From Angomonas deanei (Eukaryota > Euglenozoa > Kinetoplastea > Trypanosomatida > Trypanosomatidae), in NCBI GenBank assembly GCA_903995115.1, contig LR877154.1:558001-622000 (forward strand): a stretch of 64,000 bases of DNA, in the 5' to 3' direction. Shown piece by piece: positions 40,996 through 51,217 of the stretch. A model generated the notes under the pieces. It was not told the DNA's origin and made no database searches. It saw only the letters and a list, made by a program, of their open reading frames with translations. A program made the position numbers and the translations under genes. The first letter of the stretch is position 1; each line of letters starts with the position of its first letter.

Positions 40996-42855
40996 CTCCT
41001 CTGCCTTCTTTTTCAAAAACTCCTTGTACAATTCATTTCTGCATTGTACTTTGCGGTCCTCCACCACGCCCAGCCAGGCACTAAAGCAGGAGCGAAGTAA
41101 CATTCCCATCCGGACCCGTTCCTCCATCTCTTGTGCTTGTGCTTGTCGTAAATGATGGTACACCGGCACGCAGTACGTGGTGACGTGGGTTTCCTCGTCG
41201 TGCTGGATGAGCTGTCGTCCACAGCTCTCCTGCTCTAGGAGAATCTCCGTCGCCTTGTTGAGATAGTAATATTGAAAGTTTAAAAAGTCCCTCCGCTCCT
41301 GCTGTTTCTCTACCGTTCTTTTTTTCCACCTCGCGAACGTGGAGCGGCATCGCTTGTACACAAAGTAGTCGACCCCCAAAAGGTTCAACTCCTTCAGCAT
41401 TTGTTGGCTGTCCTTGCCGCAGGACAGGTAACTTCTAGGGATGACGTGAGCGGGGGTGCCGTAGTGGAGCAACTGGTGCTCTTCCGCGAGTGCCCAGTGC
41501 AAGTCCCGCAGCATCATCTCCGCTAGCTCCGCGAATGGAAGTTGGGGAATGTTGACAGTGCGCACACGGCGGGTTTCACTTTCTCTAGCGGAGGGGAGGG
41601 GGACCACCTGTCGGCACTGTGCCGCAGGGGGCTGGACCGTTGGGTCGACATGCATTGGGTGAGGGTTGGTTGGTTTGCGGGTGAACTTTTCTGTCCGCTT
41701 GACACAGGTGGTGTCCGTTTCCTTATTATTATCCGGGCGCTCAACCGAATCGTCCTTTTCCTTCTTCTTCGCCGCTTTTCGCAGCGCCTCCCGTGCCAGT
41801 CGACGCTCCTCCGCCCGTCGCTCCATGCGTTGCAGGAAGCCATCCTCGGTGGACACTACACTTTTGGAGCCTTTCGACTTCACGGGTTTGTCTTCCTTGA
41901 CTGTCGTCTCCCGCTTCAGCCGAAGACTCCACGGCTCTACGGTATGTTTTGATTCCTTCTTTTTCGCGGGCAAGGCATCCGCTTTTACCTCCGGTGCGAC
42001 GGTGTGCCGACGGGAGGCAGTGCGCAACGTGGGAGAGCGAGGAACAGTGGGGGTTCTCTTCTTGTGTATTTTTTCCTTATCTTTTTTATCCTTCGGCTTT
42101 AGGTCGTTTGGTAGCAAGTTCAAAAACTGTTTCGCCTCCTGCACGGTCTCCTCACACGGCGGTTCCTCTGCCGTGGGGCTCTCCTCGCAAACACTAGAAC
42201 AGGGACTGGCCCTCTTTCCTCCCTCCAACACAGCAAGAACTGGGTTGTGGGCTGCGGTGGATTCTCCTTCGCAGTGGCCATTCCACCAGTCCCGCTGAAT
42301 GTCAGAGATGACGCTATCGATCATCGCCTTCCCCTCCCAAGGCAGCGGAACCAGCTCCTCCTGCACAGGAGAGGCAGTCGGCGATGGGTGTTCCTCCGCG
42401 TCCTTTGCCCTCTCCTCCCCGACACTGAGAGAAGCGAGGATCTCCTTGTACAGAGACAAGTACTCACTATCACTTTCGCTGTTAGTATTAATATTACCAT
42501 CGTCTTTGCTGCTGATGTAGCGGTGTGCCTTTTGGGGGGTGATTTCCAGCATAGATCCGTCTCCACCGCACAGGGTGTCATCGACATTGCTCGATTCGCT
42601 CTCCTCGCCGCACTTGCCGTTACCCAAGTTTCCCTCGTCCACGTACAATACGGGATCACACAACCGGTCATCCTCCCTTATATCCCCATGGTCACTTTCT
42701 CCGCTGTCTGGAACAAGAAAGCGAACCGTTTTGTTTTGGTGATGGCTGGGATTGGAATTATGATTTTCGTGTTTCATCTCCAGCGCAGTGGGAAGCTGTT
42801 GGGTGGTTTGTGTAGCGACAGCATCCGTCTCCCTGAAGCTCCAGTAGCCTGACAT
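40975..42855 (-). CDS. Unknown protein with C-terminal Trp/Arg (SFI1-like) helices
   Basis: The 626-residue protein starts MSGYWSFRETDAVATQTTQQ at 42855; an earlier Met at 42984 would read through spacer sequence. The first two thirds are acidic then Lys-rich and disordered (KPKDKKDKEKIHKKRTPTVP). The last third is helical with two units of the type CRSTFARWKKRTVEKQ and RSCFSAWLGVVEDRKVQ, which resemble the Ala-x-x-x-Phe/Leu-x-x-Trp spacing of SFI1 centrin-binding repeats. If that is right, it may sit at a basal body or other centrin structure, but two units are thin evidence. Intact; ends in EEVLHSLQ. Confidence 0.6.
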   Translation of the reverse strand: MSGYWSFRETDAVATQTTQQLPTALEMKHENHNSNPSHHQNKTVRFLVPDSGESDHGDIREDDRLCDPVLYVDEGNLGNGKCGEESESSNVDDTLCGGDGSMLEITPQKAHRYISSKDDGNINTNSESDSEYLSLYKEILASLSVGEERAKDAEEHPSPTASPVQEELVPLPWEGKAMIDSVISDIQRDWWNGHCEGESTAAHNPVLAVLEGGKRASPCSSVCEESPTAEEPPCEETVQEAKQFLNLLPNDLKPKDKKDKEKIHKKRTPTVPRSPTLRTASRRHTVAPEVKADALPAKKKESKHTVEPWSLRLKRETTVKEDKPVKSKGSKSVVSTEDGFLQRMERRAEERRLAREALRKAAKKKEKDDSVERPDNNKETDTTCVKRTEKFTRKPTNPHPMHVDPTVQPPAAQCRQVVPLPSARESETRRVRTVNIPQLPFAELAEMMLRDLHWALAEEHQLLHYGTPAHVIPRSYLSCGKDSQQMLKELNLLGVDYFVYKRCRSTFARWKKRTVEKQQERRDFLNFQYYYLNKATEILLEQESCGRQLIQHDEETHVTTYCVPVYHHLRQAQAQEMEERVRMGMLLRSCFSAWLGVVEDRKVQCRNELYKEFLKKKAEEVLHSLQ

Positions 42856-43117
42856 TCGACAAAAAAAAATGTAATGTAATCTATAAATGAACTCTTTTTT
42901 TTTTTTTTTTGTATTCTGTGTTTTTTCTCTAAGAATGAGTGAAAAGAACGATCGGATTATATGTTCGCGGGATCGGTTGGGCATTCTTAACTACAAAGAA
43001 ATTAATAACCGCAAATCTTAGTTATTATCACAAAAAAAAAAGGATGTAAAAACTTCTGTTCTTATAGTATGTATGTAAGGATATTACTAGTGTCTGTTTT
43101 GGTGTTGTCTACACAAC

Positions 43118-45046
43118 TCACTTTTGTGTAACACCTTTTTCCTCTATTTTTCTGTTAATATCGTTGAGAAGACCGACAATGTTCTGATGCTCTTGAGATT
43201 CCCCAAAAATTCTGAGATATCTTTCAATGGAGCGGTGGGAAAGATAGTGCCGATTCGCCTCTTTTTCAGTAGTAATCAAACTTACGTCCTGCACTATCTG
43301 CGCCAGCAACTCCTCCACGTCCGCCCTGACCGCCGTGTTCAGTTCTTTGTTGCGTGGACTTTGGATATCTTGAATGTCGGGAACGTTCTCCCGTTTTCCG
43401 ATAAGACTACACTCCTCACAATACAGCAAATCGTTGATGCTCGCGGTACTCACGGCGCCGAGAAGCATTTGGGGAAGGGTATCCGACAGCGCCGCGGGCA
43501 CGTGAGCAGATAGTTGGTTGTTCACATACGCGCACTGCAAATAAAAGTTAATGTAGAACAAAAGGGCGAAATGTTTTTCTGCGTGGACTGGAAACTTGAA
43601 AAAATGATCTTCACCCGCCTCTTCTCCGTTGCCGTTAGGGTCTTGGCCCTCACCACTGTTGTTGGTATCACTTTTCAAGTAGCGCCGCGATGGCAGTTTT
43701 CCTGTCACAGCATTTGCCACAAGCGCCAGTGTGGTCTTGGCCACCTGCTGAGAAGAGCACCGGTACAGCATAAGACTCCGTGCAAGTTTTTCCATTTTTC
43801 TGACCTTCATCCCTTTTGTAGCGAGGTCTACTTTGACCCGGTAACAAAGCTTCTCCTCCAATTCAACTGGGAGCGTGAGACGGAGAAGCGCGGCGCCCGT
43901 GAGTGCACTGGACACCGTTTTCGTGTGCGCCAGATGGGCGACTTTCTGTAGCCGCTCCAGCAAGGCAGGTAACAGTTTCTGGACTGCCTCGCTCACTGCG
44001 GTGTCACCGCCTACCGGGGCGTTGTTCATCATCCCCGTCGCCCACATGACCGTCCCAACTTCTGTATCGGTTAAGAAATTGACTACTTCAACCTCACGAA
44101 GGAAAAGACGCGACACCAACGACGCCGGTGCTTGTCTAATCAAGGAGGCGCACAAAATACGCGTCACCTCGTTCGAATGCATCTTTTCCGTCCCCTTTTC
44201 TAAGCGCTCGAAAATAGACTCACACGAGGACTTGAGGAGATCTGGTCGTTTATGCTCAAGCCCTTTCCTGCGATGAGACAGAACCTCAAGCAGTGTAGAA
44301 AGCTGTTGAACTGGCATTTCTCCGATGCACGGTAGAAGTTGCTCTAGCATAACGATCTCCATCTCACATACTTCATCTTTCCGCAGAACATAGGAGTAGG
44401 CTTGGAGGAGCATGACCACCTCCACCGTTGTCATATCGGGTAAAAGGCCACGAGTCGCCGCCCACACGTCTGTCAATAATATATTCTTTGCGTCCGGCGG
44501 GCGCAGCGCTGCCACCGCATGCCCAAAGAGGGCGATGTTTTGGGGGCTGAGCGCTCCCAAGTTACGTCTGGCCCACGTCAACGCCACTTCTATCGCCGCG
44601 TTTGGTTTCGAGTCAAAGGTGTCTGCGCAGTTCAACACAGTCATGACAGATCGCTCATCCTGGGTGGAGGGATCTATACGGATACCATTCAGCATCCTGA
44701 GAGCCGTCGCCCGGATTCCCACTCTTTCTTGCAGAGACTTGGCCGCCTTGAACTCCTGTTTTAGCTGCACCAATTCCTTTGCATTGGTGCTAAGATACGC
44801 GGCAGGGGGGCGAGGGGCGCCCCTCCCTCCCCTTCCGCCACCTCCGCCACGTCCGCCGCGCCTCCCGCCGGCAGCCTCACCACGAAAGTTGTTGCCGCCA
44901 CTTCCTCGACCCTGCTGGCGTGGATTGTGATTGCCTTCGGTGAAAAAACAAAGGCTCTGCCGCATTGCGGTGGCGGAAAGTATGTTGCGGTAGAGGCGCG
45001 ACTCATGGAGCGCTGAACCTCCGCAAACTCTAATTCTGTTCCACAT
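43118..45046 (-). CDS. Mitochondrial RGG-rich helical-repeat protein, RNA-editing candidate
   Basis: The start at 45046 gives MWNRIRVCGGSALHESRLYR, a basic presequence-like N-terminus; an upstream Met at 45079 would add Phe-rich spacer translation. After it comes a Gly/Arg block at about 45-80 (GGRRGGRGGGGGRGGRGAP), typical of RNA-binding RGG tails, then about 500 residues of helical repeats (TTVEVVMLLQAYSYVLRKDE, LSTLLEVLSHRRKG) with spacing of roughly 35-40 residues like FASTK/RAP or PPR proteins. Many RESC and mitochondrial ribosome factors of kinetoplastids have this build, so a role in mitochondrial mRNA editing or stability is plausible but unproven. Intact. Confidence 0.65.
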   Translation of the reverse strand: MWNRIRVCGGSALHESRLYRNILSATAMRQSLCFFTEGNHNPRQQGRGSGGNNFRGEAAGGRRGGRGGGGGRGGRGAPRPPAAYLSTNAKELVQLKQEFKAAKSLQERVGIRATALRMLNGIRIDPSTQDERSVMTVLNCADTFDSKPNAAIEVALTWARRNLGALSPQNIALFGHAVAALRPPDAKNILLTDVWAATRGLLPDMTTVEVVMLLQAYSYVLRKDEVCEMEIVMLEQLLPCIGEMPVQQLSTLLEVLSHRRKGLEHKRPDLLKSSCESIFERLEKGTEKMHSNEVTRILCASLIRQAPASLVSRLFLREVEVVNFLTDTEVGTVMWATGMMNNAPVGGDTAVSEAVQKLLPALLERLQKVAHLAHTKTVSSALTGAALLRLTLPVELEEKLCYRVKVDLATKGMKVRKMEKLARSLMLYRCSSQQVAKTTLALVANAVTGKLPSRRYLKSDTNNSGEGQDPNGNGEEAGEDHFFKFPVHAEKHFALLFYINFYLQCAYVNNQLSAHVPAALSDTLPQMLLGAVSTASINDLLYCEECSLIGKRENVPDIQDIQSPRNKELNTAVRADVEELLAQIVQDVSLITTEKEANRHYLSHRSIERYLRIFGESQEHQNIVGLLNDINRKIEEKGVTQK

Positions 45047-45288
45047 GAGTGAAAAAAAAAAAAAAGTGAAATCCTTCAAAAAAGGGGTATCGAAAATTTT
45101 GAGAAAAAGGGATGGAAATTGTCGAAATGTATTGTGTCCTACGTTAGTGATAAGATAGTGTAAACCAAATCACGCGTGCGCGAGCAAAAACAAGTACTTT
45201 ATTTTTATTTCTAAGAACTCTGGACAAGACTTGTATGAATACAACGTAAAAAAAGAAAGAAAAAACACGGAGAGAAAAAATGATCTGC

Positions 45289-45648
45289 TCATTTAGACAA
45301 TCCCTCCAAATATGTTTTGTGGAACTCTAACTTTTCCCCCGGTGACTCTGGGCGTTCCTCTAGCATCGCTAAGACCCAGCGGTCCAAAAACTCGCTGACG
45401 TTTTGTTGGCGCATGTACTGGGTCTCCTCCATACGTTTGGGGTGCAGCTCCGCCTCATAGGAAAGTTCCTCCCCTTCAATGATTTTGCGTACCAACTCTA
45501 AGCAAAACGGGGCCAGCTCCGTCGGACGCTGTTGAATGATATTACGCGAAATCATTTCAAAAAAGTCAACCGTCCCCCCGCGACGAAGATAGCTTTTAGC
45601 AGAATCAATAGATTGCTCATCTTTGGTCCATTCAGGAATTGAAGACAT
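45289..45648 (-). CDS. Small RIIa/DPY30-like dimerisation-domain protein
   Basis: The 119-residue protein has SYLRRGGTVDFFEMISRNII followed by QQRPTELAPFCLELVRKIIE, the helix pair with a Pro-containing turn typical of RIIa/DPY30 docking domains (family: L..yL......l...l..l...kP.dp..f....l). A second similar half follows (EFLDRWVLAMLEERPESPGE). These domains dimerise and hold A-kinase-anchor-like helices, often in flagellar complexes such as radial spokes. It is short and probably complete, since Met-Ser-Ser start and a stop flank a single domain pair. A pyrimidine-AG stretch on the minus strand at about 45700 or 45783 could be its splice acceptor. Confidence 0.65.
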   Translation of the reverse strand: MSSIPEWTKDEQSIDSAKSYLRRGGTVDFFEMISRNIIQQRPTELAPFCLELVRKIIEGEELSYEAELHPKRMEETQYMRQQNVSEFLDRWVLAMLEERPESPGEKLEFHKTYLEGLSK

Positions 45649-46151
45649 TTTGAATTAGCAAAAAGTGAAAAATAAAAAAAAGTTAGTGATTTCGATCTGA
45701 AGTGCTACAAAGAAAGGAACGTTATAAGTCTCTCTTTTTTTTGTTTGTTTGTTTATTTGACAGAAAATGCTTTCGTCTACACTGAAAAAGCAAAAGAGAG
45801 AGAGAAATGGTAACCCCAAAAGAAAGAAACACTGCAACAGAAGAAGTCGCTTTTTCTGTTCTTTTCGTAAAAGGGACGGCAAACTGGACAAAAACACGTA
45901 TTGACAGGAACGTAACAACAACAACTAAAATAATAATAAAAAAAGCCGTTCGCCGATTGAACACTTTATTCAGCATCATTTTAAATCACTCTTCACTCTT
46001 CCAATTTTTTGTTTATATAGATATTATTTTATTTTTGATTGCTTTTTTCGGCTGGTACAAATACACAAATAGCGATGGTGTAGTGTTGCTGTGGACGACG
46101 AAGGGAAAAACTTATATATACAATGAAAAATAAAATGGACTATACAAAAGA
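45649..46151. other. Intergenic spacer with likely splice acceptor
   Basis: About 500 bp. Read on the minus strand it has a strong CTCTCTCTCTTTTGC-type pyrimidine tract ending in CAG at about 45783, a good trans-splice acceptor for the RIIa-like gene. An 85-codon hydrophobic frame at 45979-45722 overlaps this tract and is probably not a gene. Confidence 0.55.
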
Positions 46152-49100
46152 TCAGGAATTACCCTGATAAAATGAGTTGCCTCGTCCTCGGCCCCGGTAC
46201 TCGCCGCGGGGAGCCCATCCGCGACCACGGCCCCGGCCTCGCACGTGCCCGGCGTTTTCGGTCTGCTGCCAGTTCATCTCCCCCGCAGAACGGTTTCCGA
46301 AAAACGTCCCAGGCTCCGGGTCGTCCCACAACCCCTCCTGGGGTCGGTGCGGTGGTCCTCGGGGTTGGCCACGGCGGGGGAACCGTCGCTCCATCGCCTC
46401 GGGGTCGATGTGGGCGCCACGCCCGCGCGGGTGGCCTCTGTTGCCTCTCCCACGGTGTCCTCCTCTAGGGGGTCCGCGGGGCTCCGGAGGCTGATCGGCA
46501 GGGGCGGCGTAAAAGTCCGCTTCATCTCTTTCCCGCACAGGCGGGCTGAGGAAGGCAAGGTAGTCCCGCATCTCGTTCCCCTCCGGACAGGGGCCGGGGG
46601 TGTGGTAGATGGGCTGGGGAGAGGCCATGGGGGGTGACGTCAGCTGAGACTGGGGGCTGCCGCTGGTCTTTCGGAATAGAATCTTGGAAAGGTGGATGGC
46701 CTCGTTGTAGACCCTCGGCACGTTGCTGTACTGCTGTACGGTCTGCTGTAAAACCTCCTCAATGTTCTCCTCAATGATCTTTTCCGCCACTTGGTTGCTC
46801 TCCCAGCACAAGTAAGTAAGCGCCTTGAGGGCGTGGGTGACCAGCTTCTCGGACGACAAGTGTGTTCTCATGGAATGGACAATGAGAGGGATGGCACCGG
46901 CGTCGGAGAGCAATTGACGATTGTTCTCGGAGTTGAAGGCAAACTGGGATATGGCCCTGCAAGTGGACTTTTGCAGAAGAGGGCTGTCCTCGTGGTCGCG
47001 CATCGCCGCTAAAATTTCGGGAATCGCGTCTACCGCAACTTTCTCCTTAATATCGGTGTTCCACGCGAGCGTGCCAAGGACAGAGCACCCCAGCTCGAGC
47101 ATACGCAATCGCTCCGAGCAAGACATGGCGTCAATGACACACTTCACACCCCCAAGTTCAAATATCTGACGTTGTGCGACGGGGTTGTCGAACGCGAGGG
47201 CGCTCAAGCCCCCACATGCGTTCAGCTGTATTTTGGGGTTCGACTTGTGTCGTCGCATTGCCTTCAGCAAAAGCGACACGCCGTGGACCTCCGTTACGGT
47301 CTTATTCAGCTTGGGATGCTCGTAGGCCAGGTGCGCCAAGGCGTTGGAGGCCTCCTGCTGGACGAGGGGCACGTCGGGGAAATGGGCCATTGCCGCCGCG
47401 ACCGCCTCCGCCCCTTTTAGCTCCCACAGACGATCCTTGTTAGCTGGAGACACCAGGGAGAGTGTCACCATGGCCCGGCACGCCTCCTCTTGGACTTCCT
47501 GGATACGTTCGTGTCGGCGCATGGCCAGCACGATTTGTTCAATGGCCGCGGCGGAGTCCTCCAAGCCAACGTTGGTAATGTTAGCCAGTGCACGGCATGC
47601 ATGTTCTTGCACTTCGTGGCTGTTCAGATGATTGCGCATCGCCGCGACGACAGCCTTATACCCTCTGTTCGTTGTGATTTCCTCCGCATTTCCCTCATTT
47701 GTCCATGAAAGATACGACAGCGCGACGCACCCGTGCATTTGGGCTCGGTCGTAGTTTGGGTGCTGTTCCATTCCACGGATAATGAGGGGAATCACGCCGC
47801 GCACGCTCATCTCCTTGCGATACGCCTCACAGTTGAAGGCAATTTGAGCCAGGGCACGACAGGCGTTTTTGACGAGCCCGGAACTTGTATAATAGTTTTC
47901 CAGTGCCTTCATGACCACGTCCACACCGCCCAGACGCACCACGTCTCCCTTGAGGTCGGTGTTCCAGCACATGGTCCCCAGCGCCAAGCATCCGTTCTCC
48001 TGCAACCGCGCCTTTTTGCCCCTCCGCATGGCAGCCAAAATGAGCGCTACGCCCTCGCTGTTCACCACTTCCTGTTGCCCCTTCATGTTGTTGAAGGTGA
48101 GCCCAGACAGGGACGCACAGGCAGCAACCAATAAATCCTCATTCTCGGGAAAATTGCGCATCGCATCTAAAACCAGTAGGATCCCTCCATTGTCCGTGAT
48201 GGTGGTGGTGATGGCTTCCGAGTCGAAGGACAGGTAGGAAAGAAGACCGCACGCTCCCTCTTGAATGGCCGCATTCAAGGGGTAGGCTCGCATCACATCT
48301 AGCAGACGGTTGACGCAGCCAGTTTTGTAGATGGTGGGTTTCATTTCCTTGCAGCTCACTGCCACAGATGTCAAAAAGTGAATGCATTCCAGCGCAATCA
48401 ACTCCGACTTGGTGTGGTTGAATAAAGAGGAAACGTAATCCCAGTCTATGAACCTAGACCCCGGCACATTGCTGAATACTCGAAGAATGTGACTACACAG
48501 CAACTCCGAGTGCTGAAACCTTCCCAAGGCATCGGTTAAGTGCATGATAACGCGGCTGTCGTCACCCATCACGGAGGAAGTCACACCTGAACTAGTGGCG
48601 TTTGCCACGATGCGACTAACGTAGGTGATGATTTCCTCGTCTTCTAGGTGGTCACGGAGCACTTTTTCCACCGCCTGTATTCCGCCCGCCTTTACAAACT
48701 CTTCGTTGGAGATGACGAACCTCTTGGGGGCATCTTTACTATACGACGTAAATTCCGCTAACGCCCGCGAGGCAACGCGGATCAGATCAACCTTTCCAGA
48801 GTACTTGGAAAGCACCTGCGTGAGCTGTGTAATGCCATCGTCAATGTCATGCAGGTTGAAGTGGGACAAGGCGGCGCAAGCGGCGAGCACTACATCGGTG
48901 TTCTGTGGAAATCGATGAAGCGCGCCCACCGCCACCTTGGTGGCGTCAAACTCGGAAAATATAGAAACTGTGAACTCGTCTGTGGCGTAATAGTGGATCA
49001 TGGCGCATACCCATCGCACCAAATCCGGCCACTCACTGTTCTCCAGTGTGTAAATAATAATATTCTCGACCAACTCCTCCACGGCGTCGGGCTCAAGCCG

Positions 49101-49316
49101 GACGTTGACGCAAGACAGCAAAATAAAGCTAACATTTTGTGCTGCGCTACGTTCGTCGCTTGTTTTGAGCCGCCCCATCAGCGTCTCGATGCGCTCCTCC
49201 GGGGATGGTACCTGCGCACACAGTATCGTGTACTGGGCGGTGGGAGATGCCTCTTTTAGATGGGCAAACTCCTGTGCCGGCTGCCCTGAAACAACGGCAT
49301 GAAAGAAATCCTCCAT
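46152..49316 (-). CDS. Armadillo-repeat protein with RGG C-terminus
   Basis: The 1,054-residue protein has some 15 armadillo-type repeats of about 42 residues from about residue 110 to 870, most with the pattern G-I-xx-V/I-xx-A-M-R, then VQ-E-A-C-x-A-L-xx-L (for example LVQQEASNALAHLAYEHP and MRRHKSNPKIQLNACGGLSA). The tail (from about 940) is Gly/Arg/Pro-rich (GRGNRGHPRGRGAH, GRGRGRGWAPRGEYRGRGRG), a common RNA-binding or methylated RGG region. ARM plus RGG is unusual; it may be a cytoplasmic RNP or a flagellar scaffold. No trypanosomatid name recognised. Intact, start MEDFFHAVVSG. Confidence 0.75.
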   Translation of the reverse strand: MEDFFHAVVSGQPAQEFAHLKEASPTAQYTILCAQVPSPEERIETLMGRLKTSDERSAAQNVSFILLSCVNVRLEPDAVEELVENIIIYTLENSEWPDLVRWVCAMIHYYATDEFTVSIFSEFDATKVAVGALHRFPQNTDVVLAACAALSHFNLHDIDDGITQLTQVLSKYSGKVDLIRVASRALAEFTSYSKDAPKRFVISNEEFVKAGGIQAVEKVLRDHLEDEEIITYVSRIVANATSSGVTSSVMGDDSRVIMHLTDALGRFQHSELLCSHILRVFSNVPGSRFIDWDYVSSLFNHTKSELIALECIHFLTSVAVSCKEMKPTIYKTGCVNRLLDVMRAYPLNAAIQEGACGLLSYLSFDSEAITTTITDNGGILLVLDAMRNFPENEDLLVAACASLSGLTFNNMKGQQEVVNSEGVALILAAMRRGKKARLQENGCLALGTMCWNTDLKGDVVRLGGVDVVMKALENYYTSSGLVKNACRALAQIAFNCEAYRKEMSVRGVIPLIIRGMEQHPNYDRAQMHGCVALSYLSWTNEGNAEEITTNRGYKAVVAAMRNHLNSHEVQEHACRALANITNVGLEDSAAAIEQIVLAMRRHERIQEVQEEACRAMVTLSLVSPANKDRLWELKGAEAVAAAMAHFPDVPLVQQEASNALAHLAYEHPKLNKTVTEVHGVSLLLKAMRRHKSNPKIQLNACGGLSALAFDNPVAQRQIFELGGVKCVIDAMSCSERLRMLELGCSVLGTLAWNTDIKEKVAVDAIPEILAAMRDHEDSPLLQKSTCRAISQFAFNSENNRQLLSDAGAIPLIVHSMRTHLSSEKLVTHALKALTYLCWESNQVAEKIIEENIEEVLQQTVQQYSNVPRVYNEAIHLSKILFRKTSGSPQSQLTSPPMASPQPIYHTPGPCPEGNEMRDYLAFLSPPVRERDEADFYAAPADQPPEPRGPPRGGHRGRGNRGHPRGRGAHIDPEAMERRFPRRGQPRGPPHRPQEGLWDDPEPGTFFGNRSAGEMNWQQTENAGHVRGRGRGRGWAPRGEYRGRGRGNSFYQGNS

Positions 49317-49855
49317 TGTCGTTACGCAGTAGATTTTTTATGCACACACTCCGAACGTTGTCTGGTGCTTGAAAGGAAAAAAAAAAAAAGAAGTCTGTAT
49401 TTTTTTCTCTTTTTTTTTTGGCAGGTTATTGTGGTATGTTTTGGAATAAACTTTAGCCTATTTTTTTAATATCTTTTGAGGAGAAAAAAAAAATTATAAT
49501 TTTTTGGTTTTTGTTGCTTATTGTTTTTTTAATATTTTTGTAAGGTAAATATTTCTTGTACGTGTTTTGTAGGACGACAATTATTCCTGACGGAAAAAAA
49601 AAAAAGTAATTACGAAAAATCAATGGATACTTTCAACAAGAAAGAAAAACGAGTGAGAGAGGAAGCGAAATAAAAGCTGCAGATGTTTCTTGCAGGAACT
49701 GAAAAAATCGGACAGAGGTTAAAAGGGAAAAAAAAAAAAGAACCGCTCTTTTGTGAATGCACACACGTGTCGATTTTTCGTTTGGTTAAGAATTTAAAAG
49801 TAGACAAAGTTCGCTGCAGAAATTTAAAATGACGTACGCCCGATATCATTGGGGG
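49317..49855. other. Intergenic spacer
   Basis: About 540 bp, with poly-A and poly-T tracts and several pyrimidine-rich stretches on the minus strand. The 79-codon frame at 49849-49610 is Phe-rich and not convincing. No gene seen. Confidence 0.55.
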
Positions 49856-50938
49856 CTACCGTACCACACACGCTGGCTGGGGTGGATCCTGTCGCTTCGG
49901 CACGGGTCCGTTATCCAGCGCCTCTGGCGTGAAATCCCTCTTCTCAACGCCAGGAATATCCAGAAGTTTACCGAATAGCTGACCCCAGTTCACCTGGTAC
50001 GACGCCTCTTTGCCTGCGGTCGCACTATTCGTGTCTTTACTCATGTGTCGCTCAATTTCATCCAGGATTGCCTCCCAGGAGCCGTGCTCCTTCGCCACGT
50101 CGACGATCCCACCGTGTGGGAGGAGTAGGCAACTCACCTGCAGACCCCGCAGCCGTTTCCACGTGTGTTGATAGGCCCACAAATAGTTGACCGGCCGGGG
50201 GGCGAAAAACCCTCTCTTTAGTTTGACCGTGAAGTCCGAGGCGTAAAAGATTCCAGTGGGGGAGTGAAACAGACCTATCATATGGCTGGTGTGGCCCGGA
50301 ATTTTAACCGCGACCCAGTCCTCAAAACCGTGGGGAAGAGACTGGCCGTCCCCCAACACCAATGATGTCTTTGGAGACCACGTCCAGTGCGGTCCCAGCA
50401 GGCCCTTTGAGAAGACAAAAGGGTCCTCCCTGCGCCTCCCCATGCGGTGAGCGATCAGAGCAAAAAAGTTGATTTCCATAAACTGTTGTATGCGGGACGT
50501 TACCGTGACGTAGGAGCATTCTAAATCCGTCGGCACGGCCATCGGCACACCCAGACGAAGATAGCCCTCCGACCCACCGGAGTGGTCAAAGTGGCAGTGT
50601 GTGGTGACCGCCAATTTCAACGAATTAGCCAGGGTGAGCTTGTCCTGACGCCCTTCGTTCATGACATCCTCCACATAAAACTTTACGCGGCGCACGTCGC
50701 TCGGGGAGCCGCAATCTAAAAGGAGAAGTTGGTTTCTTTTCACGTACTCCACCAAGTACATTGTACTAACGTACCCGGGGAGGCAGTGCACGTTCATTGG
50801 CTCTCCCTTTGCATCTGCCGCCTTTACGTAACTGACAGAAATCTCGTGGCCGGGCCCTGTGAACCTCGCTGGCCTCCCAATAAACTTTAATGGCGTGCGG
50901 GTCGGTGGGTAAAACAGACGGCTTATAGGACCCATCAC
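49856..50938 (-). CDS. Metallo-beta-lactamase-fold hydrolase
   Basis: The 360-residue protein has the metal-binding motif THCHFDH (His114, His116, Asp118, His119), the later ligand His in PGHTSHMIG, the bridging Asp in FYASDFTVK and a final LLPHGG, covering all five ligand sets of the di-zinc site. Length and layout fit LACTB2/glyoxalase-II relatives; the substrate is not evident. The N-terminal 30 residues (MMGPISRLFYPPTRTPLKFI) are basic and could target an organelle. Intact, start MMGPISRLFY at 50938. It precedes the DJ-1 gene by about 280 bp in the same unit. Confidence 0.82.
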   Translation of the reverse strand: MMGPISRLFYPPTRTPLKFIGRPARFTGPGHEISVSYVKAADAKGEPMNVHCLPGYVSTMYLVEYVKRNQLLLLDCGSPSDVRRVKFYVEDVMNEGRQDKLTLANSLKLAVTTHCHFDHSGGSEGYLRLGVPMAVPTDLECSYVTVTSRIQQFMEINFFALIAHRMGRRREDPFVFSKGLLGPHWTWSPKTSLVLGDGQSLPHGFEDWVAVKIPGHTSHMIGLFHSPTGIFYASDFTVKLKRGFFAPRPVNYLWAYQHTWKRLRGLQVSCLLLPHGGIVDVAKEHGSWEAILDEIERHMSKDTNSATAGKEASYQVNWGQLFGKLLDIPGVEKRDFTPEALDNGPVPKRQDPPQPACVVR

Positions 50939-51217
50939 TGCTGTCAGTTGTTCGTTTACCTGTCTATTTTTTTTATTGGTTTTCTGTCTTTCTGCTATGC
51001 TGGGGAAAGGGAAAAAGGAAAAATAGCGGCGTAAACATGTGAAAGCATTCAGAAGCGTTTGAGCACAGCAACGACTCGGACAGGAAAAGAAAGTGGGTTA
51101 CTTGAGACAGAAAACCGATATCAAGAATGCTTTATTTTGCCTTTTTTGACAGTTGATTTTTATGCTTTTTCAAAAATAAAAAAAAGCATTTACCAATAGT
51201 TAGCAAGCACTTCTTCT

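Noticed and set aside
45722-45979. 85-codon hydrophobic minus-strand frame with two possible TM helices
   Set aside because: It overlaps the best pyrimidine-AG splice tract for the downstream gene, leaving no room for a 3' end; its hydrophobicity follows from T-rich spacer sequence. RNA-seq could still rescue it.
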